Part shown: positions 24,845-36,864 of the stretch, piece by piece
How the letters are laid out: every line of letters begins with the position of its first letter
Position numbering within the stretch: the stretch's first letter is position 1
Assembly: GCA_036873755.1 (NCBI GenBank)
Contig: JAVTVY010037303.1
Location: forward strand, 62,001 to 126,000
Reading direction: 5' to 3'
Source: Hanleya hanleyi
Taxonomy: Eukaryota > Mollusca > Polyplacophora > Lepidopleurida > Hanleyidae
Length of the DNA stretch: 64,000 bases
Made by a program: the position numbers and the translations under genes
The notes under the pieces: model-generated
Databases searched by the model: none
What the model saw: only the letters and a program-made list of their open reading frames with translations
What the model was told of the DNA's origin: nothing

Positions 24845-25195
24845 CGGTATTAATCCATGAAAATATGGTCGCCTCTGACCAGGAAAAGTATGGTAACCAT
24901 ATTTCTTATGGTTGCTCTTGACCACTAAATGTGTGGTCAGAAGAATCTTTCGACCATAATTTTGCTTGAGCGAGCATATATTGTATGGTCAACTCGACCA
25001 TATAATTCACTGTCGGAGCGACCATAAAATATCTGGTCGCCTGGTGACCAGATCTTTTATGGTTACTCCGACCATAAGTTGTATTGTCAGATAGTGACCA
25101 TAAAACATATGGTACGTCATGTCTATACTATAACTTTTATGGTCGCGGGCAACCATATTTTTTATGGTCGGTTCGACCATATCCTGCTAACAGTG
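24845..25195. repeat. GACCAT/ATGGTC palindrome array
   Basis: Similar in design to 18835-19265: facing GACCATAAAA and TTTTATGGTC words, about 20-30 bp apart, are repeated across 350 bp. Its right edge (CTAACAGTGTAG, 25195) abuts the first base of lectin-array sequence, so it marks the truncation point of lectin copy 1. Confidence 0.6.
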
Positions 25196-25590
25196 TAGCA
25201 CGATATAATAAAACAGAACACTAAACGCAACAAGAAACAAGAGGAGCTGGACAAGTAAAGTCTTGCCTGGCTGGTGAACAATGTTTTAAAATGAACCATC
25301 TCCATAAACCTATATATATATATATACACGCATACATACACACATTATATAAGATACTGTACACATAATTTATACACAGACACGTACCTGCACATATATA
25401 CAATTCAAACGGACAACTTTTCACTGGACAAGCATTATTACTATAGTATATGTACACACAGTGTATCATTATATCATGTGTGCACACAATAAAAGAATCG
25501 CACTATTTAATCATTTATTTTTTTATTTTGCATCTACATGTATTTTGCATGTATTACTTTTTTTGTAACCCTGACAGTAAATGATATCTA
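25196..25590. repeat. Duplicated intron segment of lectin array
   Basis: Nearly identical to 38697-39094 in intron 3 of lectin copy 3. It starts with CACGATATAATAAAACAGAA in both places. It contains a TA-rich microsatellite and no coding sequence. Left of 25196 the similarity stops abruptly. Confidence 0.7.
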
Positions 25591-26040
25591 AAATAGGTCA
25601 ACTGTAAAGAGTTTGATTATCTGAGGAAAGAGATAAGCACAAGAGAAAAAAAAAGAAAATAAAGCAAAGAAAAATTAAGGAAACAGAATGCGCAACAAAA
25701 CAAAGGAGAAAGTTATGCCGCTTTTCTCTTCTCTCGGGTCGAAAAACGAAAATCCAGGAGACATTTGTTTTGAGTTATGTTATGACTACTTTCCCTGACC
25801 AATGAGTCCAGAAGAAAAAAGAAGAAAAAAAAGAATATATTAAATAGACCGAACATTTCTAATGGCCAAATCCATTATGGTAATATTTTCTGTAATCTCA
25901 TGAAGCAATATTGTTAGTGTAACCAACTATCATTGGATCATGAAAAATTAAAAAAAAAAGTATATTTAAAAAATGAAAACGAACATCGGTCTAGCGACCC
26001 ATGGTTTTTGGAATATATATATATATATATTCTTGCGAAG

Positions 26041-26340
26041 AATGACTATCGGGCACTACCATATTTTTACGAGTGTGACGTTCTTGTCCCATGCGCCGTA
26101 ACAGAGGCTACGTCATTGGTAGGGTCACGTGGTACTCGCCACAGCTTGAAATCTATTCAGCTGAGGCGTCATTCTCTGTCAACGAAATTTTACCACAACT
26201 ATGACGTATCTAATGATGGCGCCCTGCAGTTGTTAGCGCGAAATAGAAATACTTTATCTCCAAAATAATATGGATTATTTCCGTAAAACAATGTCAATTC
26301 GCAAAGAAAGTACCACGGAACGAATATATAGCGGAAACAC
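26041..26340. promoter_or_regulatory. CRE/ACGT motif cluster in lectin intron
   Basis: Within 140 bp there are TGACGTTC (26076), TACGTCAT (26109), TCACGTGG (26125), GGCGTCA (26165) and TGACGTAT (26202). These are CREB/ATF- and E-box-like words. The block recurs in units 2 (about 32130-32400) and 4 (about 50150-50440). It could be an intronic enhancer or the promoter of an unseen transcript. The function is inferred from motifs only. Confidence 0.3.
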
Positions 26341-26554
26341 GATCAGCCGAGTTCACTTTTAAATCACAACTGGTTTCTACAGACGAGAAAAACTCTCCAC
26401 ACTTCTCCATACGATCACTTAAGAAACGCGAGCATTGATTCAAGATTTAAGTAGAAGTTTGAAAATGCTGCGCTGAACATCCTGCTCGCTCTGGTATCAT
26501 ATAAATGATCCGACACAATTTTTGCCAGCTTCATCTCTTCATGTGAAGGATTAA

Positions 26555-27000
26555 CAGAGAGAGAATTAAATTTAACGTCGCGTTCAGCAATTTTTCAGGT
26601 ATACAGCGACGAGCAACGTATCAAAGTACGTCAACAATTCATCAACAATCTAAAATGACGGAGCATACGTATACATATAACTGGCAGTTAAATCAAAATT
26701 TACCCAACAAACCAATTCCTCTGAAATGCTTCAGAATAAAATCCTCTGTCACACGATCGAAAGGGTCTTGTAAACTAGCTGCTCTATAAAAACGCGAGGT
26801 TAAATCTCATCTCTTTCTCTCTCTGTCTAAAAACTCTCACAAACGCAAAATTTATACAGTTAATTAAAACATATTTGATCCATGAGTTTCTCATGGTATG
26901 GACTAAATATCTGGGCTTGTTCACATTTTGATAGATGTTCATGATTCAATCGCGTGAAGCATAAGCAATAAGTCTCCTACTACCCACCAATTCTTGGTTC
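26555..27000 (-). mobile_element. Decayed LINE fragment in lectin intron 3
   Basis: The 3' part of a LINE related to the one at 15708-16440. Its tail hairpin is perfect here (CGTCGC...GCGACG, 26576-26612). The same insertion lies in unit 2 (32640-33090) and unit 4 (50635-51100), so it predates the duplications. Confidence 0.65.
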
Positions 27001-27213
27001 GAGCATAGGGCATAGTTGTAATGATTCTCGTGAATGCCCGGCTGCCGTCGAGCTGTGTGATTTTCAGCATAGTTCAGTTTGCAGACTAAAGGGTGACCGA
27101 AATTACTGTTCTGTTTTCCACGTGGGCAGTCTAAGTGCAATCGTAAATTACACCACTCTCCCCGCAACAAAATCATAGAAATAAGCATGAAGCATGCAAG
27201 TATATTTTATTAC

Positions 27214-28264
27214 CTTTGATAGAGGTCATGTACATTCGTATATATTCATCTTCCTCCTCAGAGTCGATCTCTAGGAGAGTGGCTCCCTCCTGGGCACAAA
27301 GTTTACCGGCCTCAAACCAGTCAGATGTGGACGTGATGAACTTGTAACACGACGTTAGATGTCCAATTGTCATGAATCCTTGAGGGCATGCTGAAACGCG
27401 AGACAAAGAAATAAAATATAATACGAGACATTTCGTATTCATCGATATTTGTCTACCGTCGAAGATACATCAAATGGGTTCTAAAACTGCATTTTACCAG
27501 TTTTACCAGAACGGAACTGTCTCAAGCTTTTGAGAAACACTCGATGACATCTAAAATATGAATTCAATGGCGTTGCGGACTTCTTCCACATCAAAGAATA
27601 ACTGCATACGGGGGTTCAGTTTCTACGAATATAATGATATCATTGATGCTTTTTGACAACACTTGGAGGTTTCTGTCGCTATGTTATTTAGGACAACGTA
27701 TATTGTTTTTCCAATTAACTACCAATGTTAAAAGCAATACTGCAACTTATGATAGAGATTTAATTAAAATAACTGTTATTATAAGTTATCATACCTGTTT
27801 TTTCGTGAGTCTTTAAATGTTCACTCACCTGAAATATCATCAGATGACAAATATCACACTCTTGTGCATCCAAAACCGGACATAAAAATTAGTGTAGATT
27901 TATTGGTACAGATATACATGTATTCACATTGAAGCAATGCTGATACTCAAGGTTTAAACCTAGTATCTAGAGTGATAGTCAAAACGTTAATATGGCTGCC
28001 ATTGGGCAGTTTGACTCGTACTTTTTTTTTTGCTTGGCGGTATAATCTCCTCTACCAGCTGTGATTCACTGAATAGACTATTCCCAGCGAAGTAATGTAG
28101 CATTGACTTACCAGCTTGGTCAGGTTAACCACAGCTGCTTCCAAATGGTTGATTCGGTTGACAGGCGTGAGAGGGCTATTGTTCTCACCATTGGCAGGAA
28201 AATATAGCAGAATAACGAGGACGATTGATGCAGTCAAGCTAAAGTTTCTCCTAATAGCCGCCAT
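27214..28264 (-). pseudogene. C-type lectin copy 1, lacks exon 4
   Basis: Exons on the minus strand are 28112-28264 (51 codons: signal peptide and coiled neck), 27795-27828 (34 nt) and 27214-27390 (first half of the C-type lectin domain). All splice sites are consensus: CTG|GTAAGT, TTTCAG|GTGAGT, ACAG|GTATGA, GTTTCAG|CATGCC, AAAG|GTAATA. Reading phases join correctly (0, then 1, then 1). Exon 3 is identical in DNA to copy 3. The exon that would finish the domain, with three of the six cysteines, should lie near 24.6 kb, but array sequence ends at 25196. Without it the message would run into intron sequence and stop. It is therefore a 3'-truncated copy, unless exon 4 lies beyond the left edge of the window. 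Confidence 0.75.
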
Positions 28265-28434
28265 GAGAGATCTGAAAACGTTGAACAATATGGAACAATA
28301 TGAAACAACGTAGAACAATTTCTAACCATAACTGAAATATTAAATCAACATTGTTGTGAAGAAAAATAGTACCATGTGCGTAAGTGACTTGATAGTATTA
28401 TTGCATCATTGCTCGTGGATATTTGTATCTAATA

Positions 28435-28645
28435 CCGATCAAGCCGGTGCTAGGGTCCGTGTGGGATGCCATCCGCGATGCCTATATGAACAGTTATAAT
28501 AACAGCGTGGCTGAGATAATAACCATCAATGGGATTTTTGTTCTTGCGATGTGTTTAGATATGCAGTCCGAATCTTGTCAGTAATCTGGCATCGGTATAT
28601 GTTGCGTTAATTTTCAAGGGAGTCAGACAATGCAATTAAACAATC
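28435..28645 (+). repeat. Type C repeat with structured domain
   Basis: TATCTAATACC...AAGCCGGTGCTAGGG, then GAACAGTTATAATAACAGC and GTGGCTGAGATA. P2 is CAGTTAT/GTGGCTG, which pairs with G-U wobbles. P1 is damaged here (CCTATAT). It lies just upstream (5') of lectin copy 1 exon 1. Confidence 0.6.
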
Positions 28646-29775
28646 TGGTCCGTCATTCGTTATTCAGCCGTCGCTCATTAATGAATCTCCGCGTCCATAC
28701 TCCAAAGACCTATTCCATATTCCATATAACAACATTATCACTAAATTCAAAAACAACATCAAAACAATCATAGTATACATAAATATAGGCTAGTTTCCTA
28801 CCAGAGAGAAGGGGTCAACAGTTTTCAAAGATGCCGGCAAGACATCACGATGTTGAAAAAAATATCAAATCCGTATCGCTGATCACTATTCTTAATCCAT
28901 ATGATATTCGTTGTAAAGACGTCTTCCAGAGAATGATGTGTCTCAGTCACGCTTTGATCGTGCCTGTTCATTTGAACACCATGAAGATCTTGAAGTACAT
29001 CGGTTCATACGGCCCCTAGCCCCGGGTTAAGCGGAATTAGACAAAAGTTACGAAACATAACGCCATAGGTCATGCACGCTACGCTTGTGTTTTTCAATCA
29101 GCATTCGATTTGCCAAATTTGAGAAACTTAGATGAGAGGTGCTTGGTGGTGTAGCCTGCAATAATACTTTGACGTTGATTAAAATCGTCCCATTTAACGG
29201 AGAATGTAGTAAACGCTACCAGGCGTGATATATCTATACGCCATATCTTGGTGCCACTGGAATATTGCGGTCCAAAAAGGGATAGTTTACGATGTCGAAA
29301 TTGCAATCATCATTTTTCTCCGTAAATTCGACGAGAGAAGACCCGCGTCATTTTTATAGGGATATAGGTCTGAAGGTGGTCATATATCCTTCACTGTGTC
29401 ATTTATATACAGGTTATCCACAGCGAGAATATCGTCTATATAGCGTTTGGTGAATGAGAAGGAACGGGCTTTGAAGTGATCGGTCTTTAAAAGCGTCCGC
29501 AAAAGGTCGTATTTATAAGAGAACAGATATGCCCGCCAAGAGGGTTGCACAATTAGTACCCATTGGACTACCTATATGCTGATACATTGTGTTGCCAAAT
29601 TTCACATAGATATTTTTCAGGAGAAATTCAAGCAACTCTATAAACAAAGAAACATCCCCATGAATGTTATCCCTTGTGTGTAGCAAAACTAAAGAAGGCT
29701 TTATGGCTTCTGACATTAATAAATAAGTTTTCTTGAGCACAGATACTATTCATGAACTTATACAGCCAATAATCC
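28646..29775 (-). mobile_element. Decayed Penelope-like element (unit 1)
   Basis: Reading leftwards from about 29775: the RT fragment HGDVSLFIELLEFLLKNIYV, then QHIGSPMGTNCATLLAG (29513-29740), then the C-terminal region with several stops. The 3' tail and structured domain follow, ending near 28646. The P2 stem has one mismatch (CAGGCAC/GTGACTG). Equivalent insertions are at 34732-35790 and 41626-42735. Confidence 0.75.
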
Positions 29776-30745
29776 AGATAATAACAGGGGGAACATATTG
29801 TAGGACGAGATTCTCAAAATTATTACTCGTTGATTTTTCATCACGGGAAAACCAGATTTCCAGTTCCCGTCTTTATCATCGTCATTTAAAAGTTTTTGTC
29901 AAGACGCTTGCTCCAAAGAATAGGACTTTACGCTAAGTTAGTTCGTCCAATAATTCTAAGATTCTCCTATCCAACCTTACGGCCATACAGGTCGAACTTG
30001 TCTTAAGAAACTCATAGACAAAACCAACTCGATTGTATATGGAATCTACTCCTACGGCCATACATGTCGAACTGGTCTGAAGAAACTAACATGACTGAAT
30101 GAGGAATTAAAGAAAACGCCGTTCGTCCTTTCCATCGCCCTTCTTATTATGTTGAGTTTGATTTAAGATCAGTTGGTACCAACAACTACTGTTAAAATTC
30201 ATAAATGACAAATGTTCTACTTACCGATATCTCGTCAATAAAACGCACGGTGTATATTTATGTCGACTTCGCCAAGTACATTAACTTCTGTATTCAGATC
30301 ATCTCTTCGCACTAGTCTGTTGCTAATGGTATACACGTGTAATCGTTGATGTATAGACCGGATATGTTAATCGGACCCGTAGATTTTCATTGTGTTGAAC
30401 ACTTGACATTTCATGACTTCTCCTGAACCAGATGTAGTGCATTATGTAAGCCTAACGTATAGAGAATATGCAGAAAAGAAACCACTAAAAACGGTCTGAC
30501 TTCATACGCAGTAAAAACACTCGGACACCGATGACCGATGACTGTGATTCAATATTAATCATCGATAATCTGGAATGGAATTTGTCCTAATACCTTCTTC
30601 GAAAAACACCAACATATATTGATCATACTCAGAAATTGAATTTATTCAAAACGAAATACAGTTCTCTTAACATGGCGGATGTCTGTGGTTCTCACAAATC
30701 CGGTGTACAAAACTTGAGCAAAGCATTGTTAGCAAGAGAATTCCA
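29775..30745. other. Inter-gene spacer of lectin array
   Basis: Spacer between copy 1 exon 1 and copy 2 exon 4. It is about 95% similar to 35795-36860 by eye and holds no supported gene. The site GGACTTTACGCTAAG near 29931 is the paralogous empty site of the 42956-47643 transposon. Confidence 0.5.
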
Positions 30746-31002
30746 TTACCCGAGAATTTTACAAATTCTCCCATAGTCACTGTCGCAGTCGACATCATAC
30801 CAGTCAACTCTTTCGTAAGTAGTCGTGTAATGTAGCACCACGCAGTTCTCTGTTTTCCCTTTTGTGGGTTCTCCGGGAGCCCATTTGTTCACCCCCATCA
30901 TTCTACCGGACGGATACCATTTGTAAACTCCTTCCGTAGCTATGTCATTCCCAGACGTGTGGAAACCCCCTCGCAGATCTACAAATATAATAAATGCAAG
31001 CG

Positions 31003-31390
31003 TCTAGTCCGTCCTTCAATATTCAGCCGCCGTTCATTAAAGAATTTCCGCGTCCTTACTCCAAAGACCTAATTCATATAACAGCATTAGATCCAAATTA
31101 AAAGAATAAGTCAAAGTGTACGTGAAACTAAGCTAATAGGAGAGAAGCGGTCAACAGTTTTTGATGATGCCAGTAAGACATCGTGATGTTCCAAAACTAT
31201 CATATCCGTATCGCTGATCAGTATTCTTAATCCATATGATTTTATTTGTAGAGTCGTTATCTGGAGTATGATGTATCTCAGTCACGCTTTGATTGTGTCT
31301 GTTCATATGAACGCTATGAGGATCTTGAAATACATAGGTTCAGACGGCCCCTAGCCCCGGGTTAAACAGAATTGGACACAAGTTGCGAAA
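31003..31390 (-). mobile_element. Penelope-like tail beside exon 4 (unit 2)
   Basis: The 3' terminus (AGCGTCTAGTCC on the plus strand) starts about 25 bp from the exon 4 acceptor of lectin copy 2. The tail and structured domain run to about 31390. P2 is CAGACAC/GTGACTG with one mismatch. It lies in the same sense as the gene. Confidence 0.75.
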
Positions 31391-32639
31391 CATGTCTTCT
31401 GTCGTAAAGTGGATTAGAGAGGAGGCCCAACGTCTCCCAAAGAGCGTCTCCCATATCAACGACTGATTCAAATGTTATCGAGAACACACATCGGCAATTC
31501 TCAAGTACCGGAACTGTGGAATGAAATTTTCATACGTGACACATATCCTTATAGAGGACATCGCGCATGTATTCATGCATAAGAGTCGTTCTGTTGATTT
31601 TTCTATTGATTTCTCGGAATTTACACTTATATGTGGCCGTCAAGTCGGCGAGGATAACACCCAGACAAGGATATGCTTAAAATGAGAGAGGAAGACTTAG
31701 ATACTACAATACTAACATCTACTTAAAAGAGGAGTCTCATCAGGCCAAACTTAAAATGCTGTTTGTTTGCGGTAACCCTACGTACCCACCAAAAAGAAAC
31801 ATTTCTTCTTTTTGAACTTTTTTATATTGAAATTATATATGTATTCCAGGAAACTACATGTTTGTGAAGCAGTATCCATATAAATGGTAATATTTTCTGC
31901 AATCTCGTGAAGCAATATTGTTAGTGTAACCAACTATCATGGGATCATGAAAAACTCAAACAAAAACAAGTATATTTAAAAAATGAAAACAAACATCGGT
32001 CTATCGACCCATGGTTTTTGGAAAGGTTATGTTACTCCAAACAAACAACTTTTTAATTTTGGGCTAAGTGTCTTTTTTTAGGAACTTGCAATATGGTGTG
32101 ATAATTTGGCATGTGTTACTTCGCGAAGAATGACTATCGGGCACTAGCATTTTTTTTGCGAGTGTGACGTTCTTGTCCCATGGGCCATAACAGAGGCTAC
32201 GTCATTGGTAGGGTCACGTGGAACTCGCCACAGCTTTACTTCTATTCAGCTGAGGCGTCATTCTCTGTCAACGAAATTTTACCACAACTATGACGTATCT
32301 AATGATGGCGCCCTGCAGTTGTTAGCGCGGAATAGTAATATTTTATCTCCAAAATAATATGGATGTTTGCCGTGAAACAATGTCAATTCGCAAAGAAAGT
32401 ACCACAGAACGAATATAGAGCGGAAACACGAACAGGCGAGTTCACTTTTAAATCACAACTGGTTTCTACAGACGAAAAAGAATCTCCACACGTCTCCATG
32501 CAACCACTTAAGAAACGCGAGTATTGATCCATGATTTAAGTAGAAGTTTGAAAATGCTGCGCTGAAAATCCTGCTCGCTCTGGTATCATACAAATGATGC
32601 GACACGATTTTTGCCAGCTTCATCTCCTCATGTGAAGGA

Positions 32640-33090
32640 TTAACAGAGAGAGAATTCAATTTAACGTCGCGTTCAGCAATTTTGCAGGTATACAGTGACT
32701 GGCAACGTACCAAAGTACGTCAACAATTCATCAACAATCTAAAATGACGGAGCATACATACATATAACTGGTAGTTAAATCAAAATTTACCCAACAAACC
32801 AATTCCTCTGAAGTGCTTCAGAATAAAATCCTCTGTCACACGACCGAAAGGGTCTTGTAAACTAGCTGCTCGATAAAAACGCGAGGTTAAATCTCATCTC
32901 TTTGTCTCTCTCTCTAAAAACTCTCACAAACGCAAGATCCATATTAGTTAATTAAAACATATTTGATACACGAGTTTCTCATGGTATGGACTAAGTATCT
33001 GGGCTTGCTCAAATGTTGATAGATGTTCATGATTCAATCGCGTGAAGCATAAGCAATAAGTCTCCTACTACCCTCCAATTCTTGGTTCGA
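32640..33090 (-). mobile_element. Decayed LINE fragment (unit 2)
   Basis: Orthologous by duplication to 26555-27000. The tail hairpin has lost pairing here (AACGTCGC versus AGTGACTGG). Confidence 0.6.
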
Positions 33091-34504
33091 GCATAGAGCA
33101 TAGTTCTAATGATTCTCGTGAATGCCCGGCTGCCGTCGAGCTGTGTGATTTTCAGCATAGGTCAGTTTGCAGACTAAAGGGTGAAGGAAATTACTGTTCT
33201 GCTTTCCAAGTGAGTAGTCTAAGTGCAATCGTAAATTACACCCCTCTCCCCGCAACTTATCAAAATCCTAGAAATAAGCATGAAGCATGCAAGTATATTT
33301 TATTACCTTTGATAGAGGTCATGTACATTCGTATATATTCATCTTCCTCCTCAGAGTCGATCTCTAGGAGAGTGGCTCCCTCCTGGGCACAAAGCTTACC
33401 GGCCTCAAACCAGTCAGATGTGGACGTGATGAACTTGTAACACGACGTTAGATGTCCAATTGTCATGAATCCTTGGGGGCATGCTGAAACGCGAGACAGA
33501 AAAAAATATATAATACGAGACATTTCGTATTCATCGATATTTGTCTACCGTCGAAGATACATCAAATGGGTTCTAAAACTGCATTTTACCAGTTTTACCA
33601 GAACGGAACTGTCTCAAGCTTTTGAGAAACACTCGATGACATCTAAAATATGAATTCAATGGCCTTGCGGACTTCTTCCACATCACAGAATAAATACATA
33701 CGGGGGTTCAGTTTCTACGAATATAAAGATATCTTTGATGCTTTTTGACAACACTTGGAGGTTTCTGTCGCTATGTTATTTAGGACAACGTATATTGTTT
33801 TTCCAAATAACTACCAATGTTAAAAGCAATACTGCAACTCATGATAGAGATTTAATTAAAATAATTGTTATTATGAGTTATCATACCTCTTTTTTCTTGA
33901 GTCCTTAAATGTTCACTCACCTGAAATATCATCAGATAACAAATATCACACTCTTGTTCATCCAAAACCGGACATAAAAATTAGTGTAGATATTCTGGTA
34001 CAGATATACATGTATTCACATTGAAGCAATGCTGATACTCAAGGTTTAAACCTAGTATCTAGAATGATAGTCAAAACGTTAATATGGCAGCCACTGGGCA
34101 GTTTGACTCGTACCTTTTTTTTGCGGTATAATCTCCTCTACCAGCTATGATTCTCTGAATAGACTATTCCCAGCGAAGTAATGTATCATTGTCTTACCAG
34201 CTTGGTCAGGTTAACCACAACTGCTTCCAAACGGTTGATTCTGTTGACGGGCGTGAGAGGGCTATTGTTCTCACCATTGACGGGAAAATATAGCAGAATA
34301 ACGAGGACGATTGATGCAGTCAAGCTAAAGTTTCACCTAATAGCCGCCATGAGGGATCTGAAAACGTTGAACAATATGCAACAATATGAAACAACGTAGA
34401 ACAATTTCTAACCATAACTGAAATATTAAATCAACATTGTTGTGAAGAAAAATAGTACCATGTGCGTAAGTGACTTGATAGTACTATTGCATCATTGCTC
34501 GTGG

Positions 34505-34731
34505 ATATTTGTATCTAATACTGATCAAGCCGGTGCTAGGGTCCGTGTGGGATGCCATCCGCGATGCCAATATGAACAGTTATAATAACAGCGTGGCTGA
34601 GATAATAACCATCAATGGGATTTTTGTTCTTGCGATGTGTTTAGATATGCAGTCCGAATCTTGTCAGTAATCTGGCATCGGTATATGTTGCGTTAATTTT
34701 CAAGGGAGTCAGACAATGCAATTAAACAATC
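34505..34731 (+). repeat. Type C repeat (unit 2)
   Basis: Copy of the block at 28435-28645, with CAGTTAT/GTGGCTG at P2. It lies 5' of lectin copy 2 exon 1. Confidence 0.6.
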
Positions 34732-35790
34732 TGGTCCGTCATTCGTTATTCAGCCGTCGCTCATTAATGAATCTCCGCGTCCATACTCCAAAGACCTATT
34801 CCATATTCCATATAACAACATTATCACTAAATTCAAAAACAACATCAAAACAATCATAGTATACATAAATATAGGCTAGTTTCCTACCAGAGAGAAGGGG
34901 TCAACAGTTTTCAAAGATGCCGGCAAGACATCACGATGTTCCAAAACATATCAAATCCGTATCGCTGATCACTATTCTTAATCCATATGATATTCGTTGT
35001 AAAGACGTCTTCCAGAGAATGATGTGTCTCAGTCAGGCTTTGATCGTGCCTGTTCATTTGAACACCATGAAGATCTTGAAGTACATCGGTTCATACGGCC
35101 CCTAGCCCCGGGTTAAGCGGAATTAGACAAAAGTTACGAAACATAACGCCATAGGTCATGCACGCTACGCTTGTGTTTTTCAATCAGCATTCGATTTGCC
35201 AAATTTGAGAAACTTAGATGAGAGGTGCTTGGTGGTGTAGCCTGCAATAATACTTTGACGTTGATTAAAATCGTCCCATTTAACGGAGAATGTAGTAAAC
35301 ACTACCAGGCGTGATATATATATACGCCATATCCTAGTGCCACTGGAATATTGCTGTCCAAAAAGGGATAGTTTACGATGTCGAAATTGCAATCATCATT
35401 TTTTTTTTCGTAAATTCGACGAGAGAAGACCCGCTTCATTTTTATAGGGATATAGGTCTGAAGGTGGTCATATATCCTTCACTGTGTCATTTATATACAG
35501 GTTATCCACAGCGAGAAGATCGTCTATATAGCGTTTGGTGAATGAGAAGGAACGGGCTTTGAATTGATCGGTCTTTAAAAGCGTCCGCAAAAGGTCGTAT
35601 TTATACGAGAACAGATTGACTACCTATATGCTGATACATTGTGTTGCCAAATTTCACATAAATATTTTTCATGAGAAATTCAAGCAACTCTATAAACAAA
35701 GAAACATCCCCATGAATGTTATCCCTTGTGTGTAGCAAAACTAAAGAAGGCTTTATGGCTTCTGACAGTAATAAATATTAAGTTTTCTTG
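34732..35790 (-). mobile_element. Decayed Penelope-like element (unit 2)
   Basis: Duplicate of 28646-29775, with an additional deletion at the GxPMGTNCA region near 35610. Not coding. Confidence 0.7.
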
Positions 35791-36864
35791 AACACAGATA
35801 CTATTCGTGAACTTATACGGCCAATAATCCAGATAATAACAGGTGGAACATATTGTAGGACGAGATTCTCAAAATTATTACACGTTGATTTTTCCTCAAC
35901 CTTTCGGGGATCATTTGCTGCCGAGGAGTTAGGACTTATCACGGGAAAACCAGATTTCCAGTTCCCGTCTTTATCATCGTCATTTAAAAGTTTTGGTTAA
36001 GACGCTTGCTCCAAAGAATAGGACTTTACGCTAAGTTTGTTCGTCCAATAATTCTAAGATTCTCCTATCCAACCTTACGGCCATACAGGTCGAACTTGTC
36101 TTAAGTAACTCATAGACAAAACAAACTCGATTGAATACGGAATCTACTCCTACGGCCATACATGCCGAACTGGTCTGAAGAAACTCCTAAATCAAACTAA
36201 CCTGACTGAATGAGGAATTAAAGACAATTAAAGAAAACGCCGTTCGTCCTTTCCACCACCCTTCTTATTATGTTGAGTTTGATTTAAGATCAGTTGGTAC
36301 CAACAACTACTGTTAAAATTAATAAATGACAAGTGTTCTACTTACCGATATCTCGTCAATAAAACGCACGGTGTATATTTGTGTCGACTTCGCCAAGTAC
36401 ATTAACTTTTGTATTCAGATCATCTCTTCGCACTAGTCTTTTGCTAATGGTATACACGTGTAATCGTTGATGTATAGACCGGATATGTTAATCGGACTCG
36501 TAGATTTTAATGGTGTTGAACACTTGACATTTCATGACTTCTCCCGAACCAGATGTAATGCATTATGTAAGCATAACGTATAGAGAATATGCAGAAAAGA
36601 AACCACTAAAAACGATCTGACTTCATATGCAGTAAAAACAGTCGGACACCGATGACACGCTGTGATTCAATATTAATCATCGATAATCTGGAATAGCATT
36701 TGTCCTAATACCTTCTTCGAAAAACATCAACATAATATTGATCATACGCAGAAATTGAATTTATTCAAAACGAAGTACAGTTCTCTTAACATGGCGGATG
36801 TCCAGGGTTCTCACAAATCCGGAGTACAAAACTTGAGCAAAGCATTGTTAGCAAGAGAATTCCA

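Larger units (their letters stand above)
30746..34350 (-). pseudogene. C-type lectin copy 2, stop at codon 6
   Basis: All four exons are present: 34198-34350, 33887-33920 (34 nt), 33307-33483 and 30746-30978, with GT-AG sites and matching phases. Exons 2-4 are open and would finish a lectin domain with EPT and WYD at the binding site and a stop at 30746. Codon 6 of exon 1 is TGA (34333-34335) where copies 1 and 3 have AGA (Arg). No other in-frame ATG follows in exon 1, so a signal-bearing protein cannot be made as read. Its exon 1 donor is GTAAGA rather than GTAAGT. This could be a null allele, an assembly error or a recent pseudogene. Exon 4 differs from copy 3 at 10 codons. Confidence 0.85.

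Noticed and set aside
26946..27188. 80-codon minus-strand frame as an extra lectin exon
   Set aside because: It is repeated in units 1-3, but using its acceptor-like CTAG gives an immediate stop after exon 3, and part of it derives from the LINE fragment.
27173..27214. Lectin exon 3 extended into GNKIYLHASCLF as a short form
   Set aside because: This is intron read-through after a consensus AAAG|GTAATA donor. It loses half the lectin domain, and the phase fits exon 4 exactly.
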